Below are positions 10,854 to 22,766 of a DNA stretch of 64,000 bases, piece by piece. This DNA comes from Henckelia pumila. Taxonomy: Eukaryota > Streptophyta > Magnoliopsida > Lamiales > Gesneriaceae. Every line of letters begins with the position of its first letter. Within the stretch, counting starts at the first letter, position 1. The stretch lies in assembly GCF_033568475.1 (NCBI RefSeq), contig NW_027331833.1, positions 3,472,001-3,536,000 on the forward strand, written 5' to 3'. The translations under genes were made by a program, and so were the position numbers. Below the pieces are notes generated by a model. It was not told the origin of the DNA. It did not search any database and saw only the letters and a program-made list of their open reading frames with translations.

Positions 10854-13364
10854 CTAGTATTTACTAATAGTAGGCTTCCAAATACTCTCCAACAACTTTT
10901 TTTTATCCTCAAACACATGTACGTCTGCAACCTTGCATTCATCCAACCATTGTACAGCAGACTTGATCTCGTCCTCGATTTTTTTGGCGACGTTAGCCGG
11001 TAATCTTGAAGCAAGCTTCTTGATCGTAGCTCTGGTGCCGTAGACATAATTTTCTAGAGAATTCTTGGCTTCGAATTTCTTCTTATGCTCCTCATCTTCT
11101 AGCTTAAATCTTGCGGCTTCCTCCAACATCCTCTCGAAGTCTTCCCAGGACAGCAAACCTTTGACATTGCTGATTGTGATGCTGTTTTTCTTACCTGCTG
11201 TTTCCTCTTCAGCAGACACGGTTAGAATAACATCAGCATCAATGTCAAAGCACACCTTGATCGTCGGGACACCCCTCGGAGCAGGAGGAATGCCGGACAG
11301 AAGAAACGTACCCAACAAAATGTTGTCGCTTGCTCTAGCCCTTTCACCTTCATACACAGGGAACAACACACTAGTTTCGTCATCATAACGAGTGGTATTG
11401 TTTGTTTGTTTCCTAATTGGAACCGTGGTATTTCTAGGAACTACTACACTCATTTCATCATCGCCAACAAGCACGCCAAGAGACAAAGGCGTGACATCCC
11501 ACAACACCAGGTCTTGGATCTTGAGAGTGCCTTGGCCAGACAAAATCGCTGCTTGAACGGCTGCACCATGGGCTACGGCCTCATCGGGGTGAATGCTTTT
11601 GCACAGCTCCTTACCATTGAAGAAATTTTGAAGCAATTGTTGCACCTTTGGAATTCTAGTAGATCCACCAACAAGCACTACGTCATGGATACTGTTCTTG
11701 TCCATCTCGGCATCCTTCAAACACTTGTCGACATGGCCAATGCATTCCTCAAACAAGTTCATGTTCAGCTCCTCGAATTTGGCACGTGTTATATCGGAGT
11801 CAAAATCTATTCCATCGTAAAGACAATCGATTCCAATACTTGTATGAGTCATAAAAGAGAGACTCCTCTTTGCCCTCTCGCAAGCTGTCCTCAACCTTCT
11901 CAATGCTCGGGGGCTGTCTCTCATGTCCTTTTGGTGCTTCCTCTTGAACTCTTTGACAAGATGGTTCACCATTATGTTGTCAAAATCCTCTCCACCGAGA
12001 TGGGTGTCACCCGCAGTTGACTTCACCGTAATAGTACTCTCCACCATTGTGAGAAGAGAAACATCAAAAGTGCCACCACCGAGGTCGAAAATCAGCACAT
12101 TCTTCTCACCACTAGACTTTTGGCTGAGACCATATGCAATGGCTGCAGCAGTTGGTTCAACAATGATACGCAACACATTCAACCCAGAAATGACTCCAGC
12201 ATCCCTAGCGGCTCGTCGTTGGGAATCGTTGAAATAAGCTGGCACGGTAATAACTGCATTTTTTATACTAGATCCAAGATAAGCTGAGTACCATTGAAGA
12301 AATCTCTTCAGCACCAAATTGTTTATCCTCACCTTTGTAGGTAACCACAATCAACGGCTTATCATCGTGACCAGAAACGACCTTGAATGGCCATAGCATC
12401 AAGTCTTTCTAGACCATAGGATCGCTAAATCTCCTACCAATCAATCTCTTTGCATCTGCCAAGTTTTTAAATCATATAAATATATTTATATAGGGGTGAT
12501 CACTGTGCGGTTTGGCGGTTTTTCATAAGAAATTCAAACCGAATTGCCAATTGCGGTTCGGTTATATTTTATTTTTTTTGTTGCGGTTTTATATGTAAAA
12601 TCGTTATTGCGGTTTTCGGCGGTTTTAAGCGGTTGCGGTCGGTTTGCGGTTTTTTTTTTAATGATAGGTAAAATGGAAAAAAAAAATAAAACTATTAAAA
12701 TTATTAGAATAATGAATGAAAACTATAATAAACAAAATAAAACTAAATAAAATAACAATCAAGCGACAAAATAAAGTTAATCAATTATAATATGTTTAGA
12801 TAAGGTTGAAGATTAATATTTGTATAGAAACTAGTAAATAGATTATAAAGAAAGAAAGAGGGGAAATTTTTTTGAAGAGTTGAGAGAGAAGAGAGTGGAG
12901 ACGACATATGATCGAATCTATTGTGTATAATGTATATACAATGTTCTATAAATATAACTCTAGCCAAATACCACTATATACGGCGGTACGGTGTGGGGCG
13001 TTTTAGGCCAAAAATTATAACCGAACCATGGCGGCGGGGCCGTTTTCATTTTTTAAAAAAACCGCTGTTATTTCAAAAAATAAAATACGACGGTGCGGGG
13101 CGGTGCGGTGTAGTCGGTTCGGACGGTTTTTGAAAAAATGTGATCACCCCTATATTTATATAATCATCCAAATGCATCAGATGGCCAACAGTTGTTGGTT
13201 AAATAAGATATCCTAAAGTTTGCAAACTGTAAAATATCAATGGGAAATACACAAGCAAGCAGAAGTATTATCAACATGATGGCAGCCCATAAACAAAACA
13301 AGGCAATTAAGAAATTGGTACCCAAATCGATTCCAATAGTGGGTCCTTGGATTTCTCCCGCCAT
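10854..13364 (-). pseudogene. HSP70-like pseudogene split by a hAT element
   Basis: A 498-codon minus-strand frame (10854-12350) carries most of a cytosolic-type HSP70. Motifs seen are [17 protein letters not shown], the phosphate motif [33 protein letters not shown] and a substrate-binding region with DVTPLSLG. Upstream, 12351-12450 continues the ATPase domain in another frame (RLIGRRFSDPMV, stop, then LWPFKVV, then EEISSMVL). The junction to YLGSS has lost several codons and the frame. At 13317-13364 lies the N-terminus MAGEIQGPTIGIDLGT, followed at once by unrelated residues. The region normally encoding residues about 17-70 is missing, a hAT element lies between, and the C-terminus stops before the usual GGxP tail and EEVD. 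An in-frame stop, a frameshift and two deletions make a working chaperone very unlikely. Confidence 0.85.
12491..13152. mobile_element. Non-autonomous hAT element, TAGGGGTGATCA family, copy 1
   Basis: The 12-bp terminal inverted repeats are perfect (taggggtgatca / tgatcaccccta) and flanked by the perfect 8-bp duplication tatttata (12483-12490 and 13153-13160). The 662-bp interior has no transposase. Subterminal sequence is rich in gcggt motifs, several of them in gcggttt/ggcggttttt form. A larger relative lies at 27339-28911. It sits within the HSP70 pseudogene, between its N-terminal fragment and main body. Confidence 0.92.
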
Positions 13365-15057
13365 CATGAATTGATATATGATCAAACTAATTAAGCCAAA
13401 AGGGCAGTTTAATAGTATATGGGGAAGCTCAAATGGCAAAAGCCAGAGGTACCAAGAGGCGGGAAACCACTTTAATAATAGTATATGCATGGGGAAGCTC
13501 AAATGACGGTTTAATTGCTTTTTTTATTAGTAATAATAATAATAATGTATAAATTTTTTATAAGTATATTAAAAAGTCTTTTAAAGTGGATATGATAGGT
13601 TAAAATATTGTTTTATTAAATAAAATTGAGTATTTTTTTTAATTTTACTGTGGTATTTTTGGTTCTTAACAAAGTGTAATATCAAGACGCTGCTAATTCA
13701 TAGACATTAGAAATAATATTTTATTTAAAATTAGTTATTAATTTGAATATTCTCAACAAGAGGGTAGAATTGATTTTCCAAATAAATATGACAAACTAAC
13801 GAACTACAAATTAAATTTATTTGTTCTGACATGATTTTTGGATTTGGGATTGAGTATCAGTTTTTTCGGAGATTAAATCGAGTGATGTGCACGAACGACG
13901 GGACCTGAAGGAGGGAGCAGCATGACCCAACCCCAGAGCATACCCTACAATATTTCAGCAGGAAATATGCTCCACACGAGGATTGAAACGCAACGCTGGG
14001 ATCTCTTCCCACGTCACTTCAGACATTACCAACTCGTCTATGCCCCTGTGGATTACCAACTCGTCTATGCCCCTGTGAACATTGAGTATCAGTTTTTATT
14101 TTGAAGAGGGGATGAGCGTCAGTTAAAAGCGAACCAAACATCTTAAAACCATAATAATCGTTTTTTTTTTTTTTTACAAACCGAACCAACTGAAGTTTAC
14201 TGTTAAAGCCAAACAAAACCGAGCCAATAAAAATCGATTAATTGAAAATTTTGAAAAAAAAATATCATGTTTCAATCAAACGAGGTAAAATAAAATTTGA
14301 ATTAAATAAATTCAAATTTGTTATAAATATATTCTTTTGTAGAATATTATCTTATTTAATTCGATTTGAAAGATTTTTTATTAATATAAATATGTCAAGA
14401 TAATATATGCAAAAATTTGTATATATTATTTTCTCATATTTAGTTCAATAAAAATTGCTCAGTGACTAACTGCGGAAAACTTAAATCAATACTAACCCGA
14501 CAGTATACAACGGATAAATAACTCAAACCCAAAATAATATACAAGCCAATCGATTTTTAATACACAAGATGATCAATCCTAATTAATTATGCTGACATCA
14601 ACTGAGATCAACCCCTGGATGTCAACTACACAATGATCCAAAACCTGGGCAACTTGCAACTATCCCGCCGAATGGGGTGTGCAAAGAAAATACACTGATG
14701 TGAGCGATAACAACCCTCAGCACGAAGGTATGAGAACACACATGCTATGATTGCTAATGCAAATAAACGGGTACCGGAAAACCGTCACGGTAGAATCACT
14801 CTAAATACTTGGAACCCTCTGGACCATTTTCAAACATCCTAAATCTGATTTTCTATTTATTAATCTCATCCGAGAATTCTTTAATCATGTTTTAACTATT
14901 TTAAACATGCTTAAACAATTACTTGTTTATTTAAAAAATTGGCCTACTATATTCTCCACACCTTGAGAGATTTGGTCCTCAAAACAGGTCTTGGTCAATC
15001 ATGAGAATGTACCTACAACAAGATTCACAAAACTGCTGATCAATCATTGATCTAAAC
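13365..15057. other. Intergenic, no gene recognised
   Basis: Mostly AT-rich, with a more balanced part from about 14500 on. That part may be degenerate retrotransposon sequence read from the minus strand (phrases such as tttggtcctcaaaacaggtc), but no domain could be confirmed. It includes a 27-bp tandem duplication at 14025-14078. Confidence 0.45.
14025..14078. repeat. 27-bp tandem duplication
   Basis: The unit beginning attaccaactcgtctatgcc occurs twice in direct succession (14025-14051 and 14052-14078), essentially identical. Confidence 0.9.
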
Positions 15058-15299
15058 TAGAGCTGTCAAACATGTCAACCCATGGCGGCGCACCATTTGG
15101 CAGGTCGAGGGCGGGCCAACCTCACCATCCCGGTGGGTTAGAAATCTTCAAACCAACTCAACCTAAAGTGTATTGCAGGTTAGGTAGACCGGCTTGCGGG
15201 TTGGCCTGCCTAGGCCCGCCTTTAGTTGGGTTGAAAATCCACTTAAATTGCGTGATAGGACGGGCCACCCGGCGGGTCTAACCCAAATTGACGGCTCTA
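15058..15299. mobile_element. 242-bp hAT-type MITE
   Basis: The ends tagagctgtcaa and ttgacggctcta form imperfect terminal inverted repeats. They are flanked by the 8-bp duplication atctaaac/atctaaat, one mismatch. The interior is GC-rich compared with the surroundings and carries gggccaacc / ggcgggtc motifs. There is no coding sequence. Confidence 0.75.
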
Positions 15300-17169
15300 A
15301 TCTAAATCACGAGAAAATTCAACTTCTGGCAACCAATATATCATGTCGAATACATATACGTTCTGAACTTAGAATTTAGTCTAATCCAATCACCAAAATA
15401 TCTCTGCAATTACACTGTACAATTGCACTGTATCTGGCATTGAAGTTTTTTTTGTCAAGCTCTTCCTCGCTAAAGATTCACAATGTCATCCGCTAACTGC
15501 TTAGCTAAGGCTAGCGTACAAATTTATTCTAAATTCCTTGTTCCCTGTCAGATACTGTAACACCCGGTATTTTTAATTACATAAATCCGCCTGCATAATT
15601 AAGATATTTAATTATTTAAATTTATGATTTATGGGTTAAATAATTATGTGAATTATTTGTGCATGATTTAATTTATTTTTTTAAGCATTTAACCCATAAT
15701 TAGTAATTTTTATGATTTTTAGTATTTTAATTATTTGATCGCGTAGACGGGACCGTGGACGGACGAGATGACAACTTTCCACCCAAATTATTTTATGAGC
15801 CTTTTTAGAGCCTTAAAATATTATTTTGAGTTTTATTATCTCAAAATTTTAAGTATTTAATTTTATTTAATTTTAGGAGTCCATTTTTATTCAAATTAAG
15901 CCAAAATATTGACTTTTTATTATCTTTAAAATTCCCTAAAATTATTATTTCGAGATTTTATAATATTTATGTTAGTATTATTATTTTTAAAGTTGGGATT
16001 ATTTTAATTATGTTATTATCTTCCTATTTTAATTATTAAACCATTATCTACCTAAAATAATCCCCAAACCCTACGCCATTCTCCTAGCATCAGCCGCCTA
16101 CCTCCCCTCCATTCTCCATATTCTTCATCAGATAGCATTCTCCAAGGACTCCATAGCCTCAATTCGTGTGGTTTTCAAGCCGAGTCATCGTCCCGTCGTC
16201 CCGGAACCGCCCCACGCTCGTGTTTTCTCGTCATCTTCGGTGAAAGGCATGATTCCTTCTCTTAATTTCGTGCCATATCAGTATAATATGTGGGTATTGT
16301 GTATGCATCAAAAAACTTTCAAAAATTTTCAGAAAAGTTTCGGCCATCATGAAATTTATGGCTTGTAGTGTGAGTTTGATTGTCATGCTCATGTTTCTTA
16401 GCCATGGGTGTGTCTAGGCTGCTGGACAGGGTCCCTAGGATGTCTAGGGAGAGTCTAGGCTCGATTGGCTCGGACGGTTCGAGCCAAAAGAGCCCAGAAA
16501 TTGAGCTGGTTCGTTTCTGCCTCTCCAAGTGCGCAGAACAGGGTTTCAAGGAAGGGAGCTTCGTTCTCCTTCCTCAGACCACGGTTTAGGGTAAGGCCGG
16601 TTGGGTTAGAACCCCATTTGAGTTTTCTAAGTTTTTGCAGAAGGTTGCATGGGCTTTCGTGGTCGGAGCTTCGAGGACGAGGACGAAGGTTTTCCCGCAG
16701 CTGCTCGGGTCTGCGCGACAGTGCAGAAGGGCCGGGTTGCAGGGCTTCGTTCTCACTCCATAGTCGACGGTTTGGGCTGGTTCTTGGCTTGTTGGAAAGG
16801 TCTGGATGTGAGCTAAGTCCTAGGGGTGGTGCTCCGGCCGGTGGGTGGCCGGAGCATGGCGGCCGCCGGCGTTCTTTGCAACTGCTCGTGGCCGCAGCAG
16901 TGCAGGGAAGAGGGTGATTGAGTTGGGGCTTTGGGAGTGGTTCCGGGTCGGGTCTTGGGTCCGGGTCGGGGCGGTTAGGTAGTGGGTCGGGTTAGTGAGT
17001 TCGGGTCCGAGTTTGGTGGGCCGGGCTCGAGTTTTTTTATTTTTAAAGTATTTTACGAATTTATGTGTTTTTGGGTCAAATAAATTGAAATAAAATTATT
17101 TGGACTCCCAAATAATTTTATTTGGACTTTTAAAATTTTAATTAAGTTAGTCCATTTATTTTATGGACT

Positions 17170-17366
17170 TTTGGGCCCATAAAAGTTAATGGGCCAGTCT
17201 TTGGGTTTTTGGGCCCAATGGGCCAGTTTAAGTGTTATTGGGCTTAGTGTAATTTTAATGGGCTTTATTAATTTAATTGGGCTTAGAATAATTATTTGGG
17301 CTTAAAGTTTGAAATAATGGGCTTAAGTATGTTAATGGGCCAGTTTTAAGTTAATGGGCTTGAGTG
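17170..17366 (+). repeat. TGGGCC/TGGGCT motif array in the solo LTR
   Basis: Eleven TGGGC motifs, each followed by C or T, occur on the same strand in about 200 bp, separated by AT-rich linkers. TGGGCC/T is the plant site II element bound by TCP factors. Whether this array works that way is inference. Confidence 0.65.
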
Positions 17367-17618
17367 TTAGGGCCAGCAGTCCAGGACCATCCATGAGAAA
17401 ATTTGCATGTGTCCTGAATATATATTTAATTATTTATATGCATTTAAGTTATTTTAATATTTATATGTTAGTAAGAAATTAAATTAAATATATATGATGG
17501 ACACACATTTTATTCAAGTACATGCATTCATGAAATAATATTTTATGCATGATTTAATGTTTAAGTTGAGCAATAAAAATATTTTATGTTGGAAGTTGAA
17601 GTAGTGTGACAATTTAAG

Positions 17619-17681
17619 GGGGATTCGTCCCCATATGATTGAAGGGCAGTTTACTGCCAATTTAAGAGGTGATTCGTCACC
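17619..17681 (+). other. Three consecutive perfect stem-loops in the solo LTR
   Basis: GGGGA-TTCG-TCCCC (17619-17632), GGCAG-TTTA-CTGCC (17645-17658) and GGTGA-TTCG-TCACC (17668-17681) each have a perfect 5-bp stem. The first and third have a TTCG loop, the very stable UUCG-type tetraloop if transcribed, and both follow the phrase aatttaag. The stems differ while the loop is kept, which suggests pairing is maintained. Confidence 0.7.
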
Positions 17682-18368
17682 GGCCACGTACGTAGGTTTC
17701 CACGCTGATCAGTATTTAATGTATGATTTAAGGTTACACTACGGATACAACCATGCTATGTTAGAAAATAAATTGCTCAATAATGTTATGTATTTATGTA
17801 TTATGTTTATTTAATTAAGTTATGTTATGTAATTTTTAAGCATGCTCATTCATGTATATGTATGTATTAGTATTAAATTGGTTTAAATTATTTTAAACCC
17901 TTGTTATGTTAGCATGTTGGGCCTCTAGGCTCACTACACTGGTATGGTGCAGGTGAGTACGTTGAGGATGACATTGTACCCACCGGAGGCGAGGACGTAT
18001 GAGCATGCATGCAGTGGCCCCGTGACCGTGAAATATTCTGAGTCGCTATGCATGTGATTGTTCTTGTCAGCATGATACATTTTTATTATTTTCAGTGATT
18101 GAGGGTCTAGAATATTTATTTAATTTTTTCAGTGCATGCAAACTTTTATTTACTTATGCAGTATATTTTTAATTAATGTTTGACTCAGATATTTATTATA
18201 TTTTTAAGAATGCATTTTTATTTAAGTATTTAATTGTTTATTCATTTTAAATATTTTTATTCTGTGCATATATGTATGGGCATATATGTACATATTTTAT
18301 TTAGTAAGTAAATAAAAAAAAAAATTCCGCATATTTATTTATTATAGAGTTAGGGTCGTTTCAGATAC

Positions 18369-19811
18369 AAAGCTCATCTACATAGGTAGAACCTGCTTTA
18401 CTCTTATCTCAAACAACTTAACATGGCTTATTTGGTGTTACACTGTTGCATCCCAAAGTTGATACTAAACTCTAGCACTCTTCATGGTGCTAGTTATGAG
18501 GCACCACCGGCTGAGTTAACGAAACTCAATCATCAGTTCCCTTATCATGTGGCTGAATTTGAATTGTCGTCTAATCACCTAATACCTAATGATATATACA
18601 AGATTGGTCTAATTACGGAATCCCAATACTATCAAGTGAAATTTCCGCCGAAACACCAAGCGATATCCTAAAATCCTAGCAGATCTCAACGTACCGCGTT
18701 ACCGATAGTTGATCACGATAGCTGGTACAATGTTCACAAGCACTTTATTCGAGATTTATCTGATATCTAACTTATACACGGTAGAATCAACAGAGATGTT
18801 GTCTAATTAGACTGTATCAAAATTTATCTCATCAGTTCTTGCCACAATGTGACCAGCAATACCATCAATTTGCACCATCTACAAAAAGTATAAGTAGCCC
18901 TTGTAGCTGCTCACAAGCTTCCGACTCACACCGAAGGAACAATACTGTCCTGAGAATTTGACTTACTGAACTCAACTAGCAATAGAACATCCTTGAAGTA
19001 GTGCAATCAACCACTGCAACTAGTTACTAATCCGATCTGGAAACATTCAGTTTTCGCGACAACCTTTTACAATAAGTGAACATATATATATGATTTATGG
19101 GCATGATGTATTTTTATCTATTATACTAATATTACACCCCGTACGATGCACGAGACTTTATTTATATGTAATTAGTACTAAAAATTAGTAATTATGAGAT
19201 TTTGAATAAATAATTAAAATACAACTAAATTAAGTTAGAGTTTGAATATGTAAGGATTTGAAATCCATGAATTTAAATGTATCTTCATTGTTTAAATAAC
19301 TTTAAAAAATCAATTAATTTTTATATTTATCTACACAATACTTGAGCCAATCACAATGGGTTTCAAATCCTGATAATGTTAGAATCATTTAAAATTAATT
19401 ATGTTGAGTGAAAATAAGTAGAAGATTGATTTGAGTTTCCATTACTGAAGTTTTTAACAATAAAAATAAATTGAAATCCATAGATTTTAAATGACCCATT
19501 CAAAATACAACCTAAATTGGTTATAATTTATAAACCATATATTTAGAAAACAAAATATTAATAATTTAGAAATGATGAAAAACTTCTTAATACAACACTT
19601 CTGGTTGAATTTTTTCTAGTTGTTATACTATATATCGAAATTTTAAGATTCCTCGGATTAAACATTTTAGACCCTTGTGATTTGTAACTCTCGATACCGC
19701 TGACCATTACAGAGTTCTTCAAAATAAGTCCGAAAATTATTGGTTTTGTCATCAAATAATAATGTATTTGTTGGAGTTAATTTTTGTACAATGTTTTGAT
19801 TTAAAATACAA
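18369..19811. other. Non-genic, probable old transposon sequence then AT-rich spacer
   Basis: 18369-19080 has balanced composition like the stretch left of the solo LTR (14500-15550), so the LTR and the small hAT may both lie in one older element. The open frame of 82 codons at 18423 has no recognisable domain. From 19080 the sequence is AT-rich with nothing recognised. Confidence 0.4.

Positions 19812-19890
<79 letters not shown>
19812..19890. repeat. (AAT)n microsatellite
   Basis: An uninterrupted run of about 26 AAT/ATA repeats. The poly-Ile and poly-Leu open frames crossing it are artefacts. Confidence 0.97.
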
Positions 19891-20714
19891 TGTAATGTAC
19901 CAAAAAATAACCAATATGTATTGAATTTTAAAAAAAAATCAAGAAAATATGTTTTTTTTTTTCAGATTCCTTTTAACATTTTATTTAAGAAATTGCATAT
20001 AATCATGAGTGTGTAGATTTTTTTATATAAGTTTTCTTCATACTTATTTTAAATATTTATTTATTTTTATTTTGTTAACATATTTGAAGAAAATCATTAT
20101 ATTTTGATGAATCCATTTTCTTCTTGATGATTTTTTTTTGTTTGCACATTAAGTTCTAAATTCTCAAAAAAAAAATGAAAATCTTTGTTTTGTTTTTTGT
20201 ATTTGTTGCAAAAATATATAATATTATTTCGAATAATATAAATTTTGTTTATTTTCCTGAGAGATTTGTTTATCCAATAATTATGAAAGTAACATATGCA
20301 ATACTTGAATTCTATAAAAAAACGAAGCATAAAAATTTTAAATGTTAAAATAAAATTTTTAAATTTGAAACAGTAAGATAGAAAAATAAAATACAAAAAA
20401 TGCTAATTTAATATATAAATTGTGTAATAGTTTGATAAGATGAGGTTACACTAAATTTCATAATGTTATGATAAAATATCCTTATATTAAATATAAGAAA
20501 AAAAATTAATATGAAAATTGTAAAATCAAATAAGCAAATCAATATAGTATGTTATTGAGAAATTATAATATATCTACTGTATATGCATGTCATACAAAAC
20601 CTTGTTCGACTTTCTAACACCAATTGGAATTTACAAAACATGAAAAATAACATAAACTTTTTTTAAAACAAATCTATAATTAATCCTAATAGTGCAATTA
20701 TTTTAAAACAATCA

Positions 20715-21190
20715 TCTTATTAAAGCAAAAATTAGATTTGTTTTGATCACGACTATTTGAAATTTTATTTAAACGTAATCATAGTTTTCTCTATATTTTA
20801 AAATTTTTAGATTAAATGATTTATCACTCATAATATCATTTTTTTTAAATCTCTGCTATGTGTGTGTGTGCGCGCACACAATAGGCAACGCAAAATAAAC
20901 ACCCTATTAAAAACAAAAAATAAATTTTGTTCCATCACGATAAAGACTATTTTAAATTTTGTTTAAATTTAACCAGATTTTTATCTATAAAATATAGTCT
21001 CTCATCCATATATCAATTTTTTTAATCTCTGTTATGTATATGTATGTATAAACATAGGCAAAAAAAACACCCTATTAAAAACAATTTTTTTGTATCACGA
21101 AAAAGACTATTTAAATTTTTTATATATATCCATCGTTTTTTAATCTATATTTTAAAATTTTAGATTAAATAATCTATCACTCATCAATCG
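20715..21190. repeat. Degenerate tandem repeat, about 160-190 bp unit, 3 copies
   Basis: Three diverged units share the order aaaacaaa..attttgtt, tcacga..agactattt, a pyrimidine-rich atctata block and atctctg.tatgt. The anchor cacga-actattt occurs near 20746, 20936 and 21095. The sequence is AT-rich and non-coding. Confidence 0.55.
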
Positions 21191-21886
21191 AACTTCCGTA
21201 ATTGATTTTTCTTTTTATTTATTTTTTTTTTTGAGAAAGTGAAACCAAATATTACAATTGTATAGATGAAATTATTAAATTGTGAGAGAGAGGCTGAGAA
21301 AATGAGGTGGGTGGAAACTGAACATTAATTTTTCACTCTTCTTGCATTCCTTTTTAAAAAAATATAATTAATGAAATTAAGAACATTTTAGGATGTTCAT
21401 TTAAAATACCAAAAATATTTTTTATGAGATTTGTTTCTATTATAATAGAGTAAAAATCTGCTTAAAAATGTCAATGTTAAGTCATGTGAAATTATGAATT
21501 CATTTCATGATATTATTTCATCAAATTACAACTGAATGTACATATATTTTTAATGTAATATTTTCACTGTCGCAGGTCAAAGGTATGGACTATTACAAAT
21601 AAAAAGCAGAGACTATAACAGATATTGTCATGATCTGGAAGGGTAATAGCTTGGCTGAAGATGAAGAATCCATTCTTGAAATCTTCCCATGTTCTCCTCC
21701 AATTCGTTCAGTCGTCGATTCGCCATCGATCCTCCTCATCCTGCATCAAAAAGACATTACATTCTTTAGCCAATTTTAGGTGCTGCATTCTCCATTCTCC
21801 AAGATAATGCATACAGCATCCGCTAAATATTTGAACCCACAAGTGTAAGAAACGAAGGGGGATCAGTTTAACATAATTAGCATCCA
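21191..21886. other. Intergenic, 3' flank of the thaumatin-like gene
   Basis: No gene is seen. The less AT-rich part from about 21560 may include the 3' UTR of the minus-strand thaumatin-like gene. Confidence 0.5.
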
Positions 21887-22766
21887 TTACCCATTATTAG
21901 GGCAGAATACGATGGCATATTCCAAAGCTTTGCATGTGAAAGTGCTGGTTCCATCATCGAATGCATAGCTATATGCTCTAGGACAGGCTCTCTTGAATAT
22001 CCCCGAATAGAAAGACGGCCTGCATGTAGACGGATTTGCATACTCTCCACTGCAGCAATACTCGTCTAGCCTGAACGCGTCACATGCGCTCCTACAGGCC
22101 ACAACACCTCCATCTTCATCACTGCCAATCACTTGAAGTTCTTTAGGACAACCTGAAGATCAATTCATTCCATTGTAGAGTTTTGATTAACCAAGATAAA
22201 TGATAGAAAACATTTGTTGCACAAAGTTTAGTACTTGGGAAGTAAACCAAATGTGCCTTTCAGACAAGTGGATATCTAAATTCATAATTACCCATATTTA
22301 TATCCGATAGACAGCCTGTGGCGTTGCATCCGATTTGAACCCCTCTCGGTGCAGCAACTAACGGCAGGTTGTATCCATCAACGATGCTAACATCATAGAA
22401 ATCTTTGTCTTCTCCGACTCCAAGGGTTATCTCAAATAGTGAAGCTGGTGGTGTGGCTCCAAGGCCATCACATTCCAGTCTTCCTCCACAGTCTCCGGTC
22501 TCACACGACCCAGTACCTGTTTCGTCAAATACGCAGCCGGTCCTAGCCCAAATTCGACCAGACCATCCTGGAACGCTTGGAATGGCGATACCCTGTCCTG
22601 AATCCAACTGAAACCCTGTGGCTGGAAGCTGCCGGGTACCTGAACCAGCTAGAGTCCCTGGCCATATGGTGAAAGGGCAGTTGTTAATAAGTGTAAAGAT
22701 GCAAGAATAAGAGTTAGTGAAGAAGGAAAAGATTATGAAAGAAGTGAGAAGCATGCAAGATGCCAT
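21887..22766 (-). CDS. Thaumatin-like (PR-5 family) protein, two exons
   Basis: Exon 1 is 22292-22766 and exon 2 is 21887-22152. The donor reads ATGG|gtaatt and the acceptor cttcag|GTTGTCC; joining them gives 741 nt, a 246-residue protein. Residues 1-21 form a hydrophobic secretion signal. The mature part begins near CIFTLINNCPFTIWPG. The thaumatin signature lies at about residues 84-99 (GTGSCETGDCGGRLEC). From NNC onward there are 16 cysteines, the number that forms the eight conserved disulfides of this family; an extra Cys (22) sits at the likely cleavage site. The protein is expected to be extracellular, and family members act in defence and stress, some by binding or hydrolysing beta-glucans. 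No truncation or frame damage is seen. Its particular role is not known from sequence. Confidence 0.93.

Larger units (their letters stand above)
15556..18363 (+). mobile_element. Solo LTR (2.8 kb) of a Gypsy-type element
   Basis: It starts TGTAACACCCGG, ends GGGTCGTTTCA, and is flanked by the perfect 5-bp duplication gatac (15551-15555 and 18364-18368). No gag, pol, primer-binding site or polypurine tract is present between the ends, so it is a single LTR left by recombination. It contains a GC-rich leader-like part (about 16060-17030), an array of TGGGC motifs and a set of three stem-loops. The open frames inside it have no recognisable domain and are taken as chance. The plus orientation is tentative, from the TG...CA ends and leader-like order. 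Confidence 0.85.

Noticed and set aside
11065-12237. Three plus-strand frames opposite the HSP70-like sequence
   Set aside because: They are antisense shadows of the HSP70 reading frame.
16168-16917. Open frames of 66-150 codons in the GC-rich part of the solo LTR
   Set aside because: They overlap in different frames, contain no domain, and are explained by GC-rich composition.
19667-20016. Frames with poly-Leu or poly-Ile tracts
   Set aside because: They are produced by the (AAT)n microsatellite.
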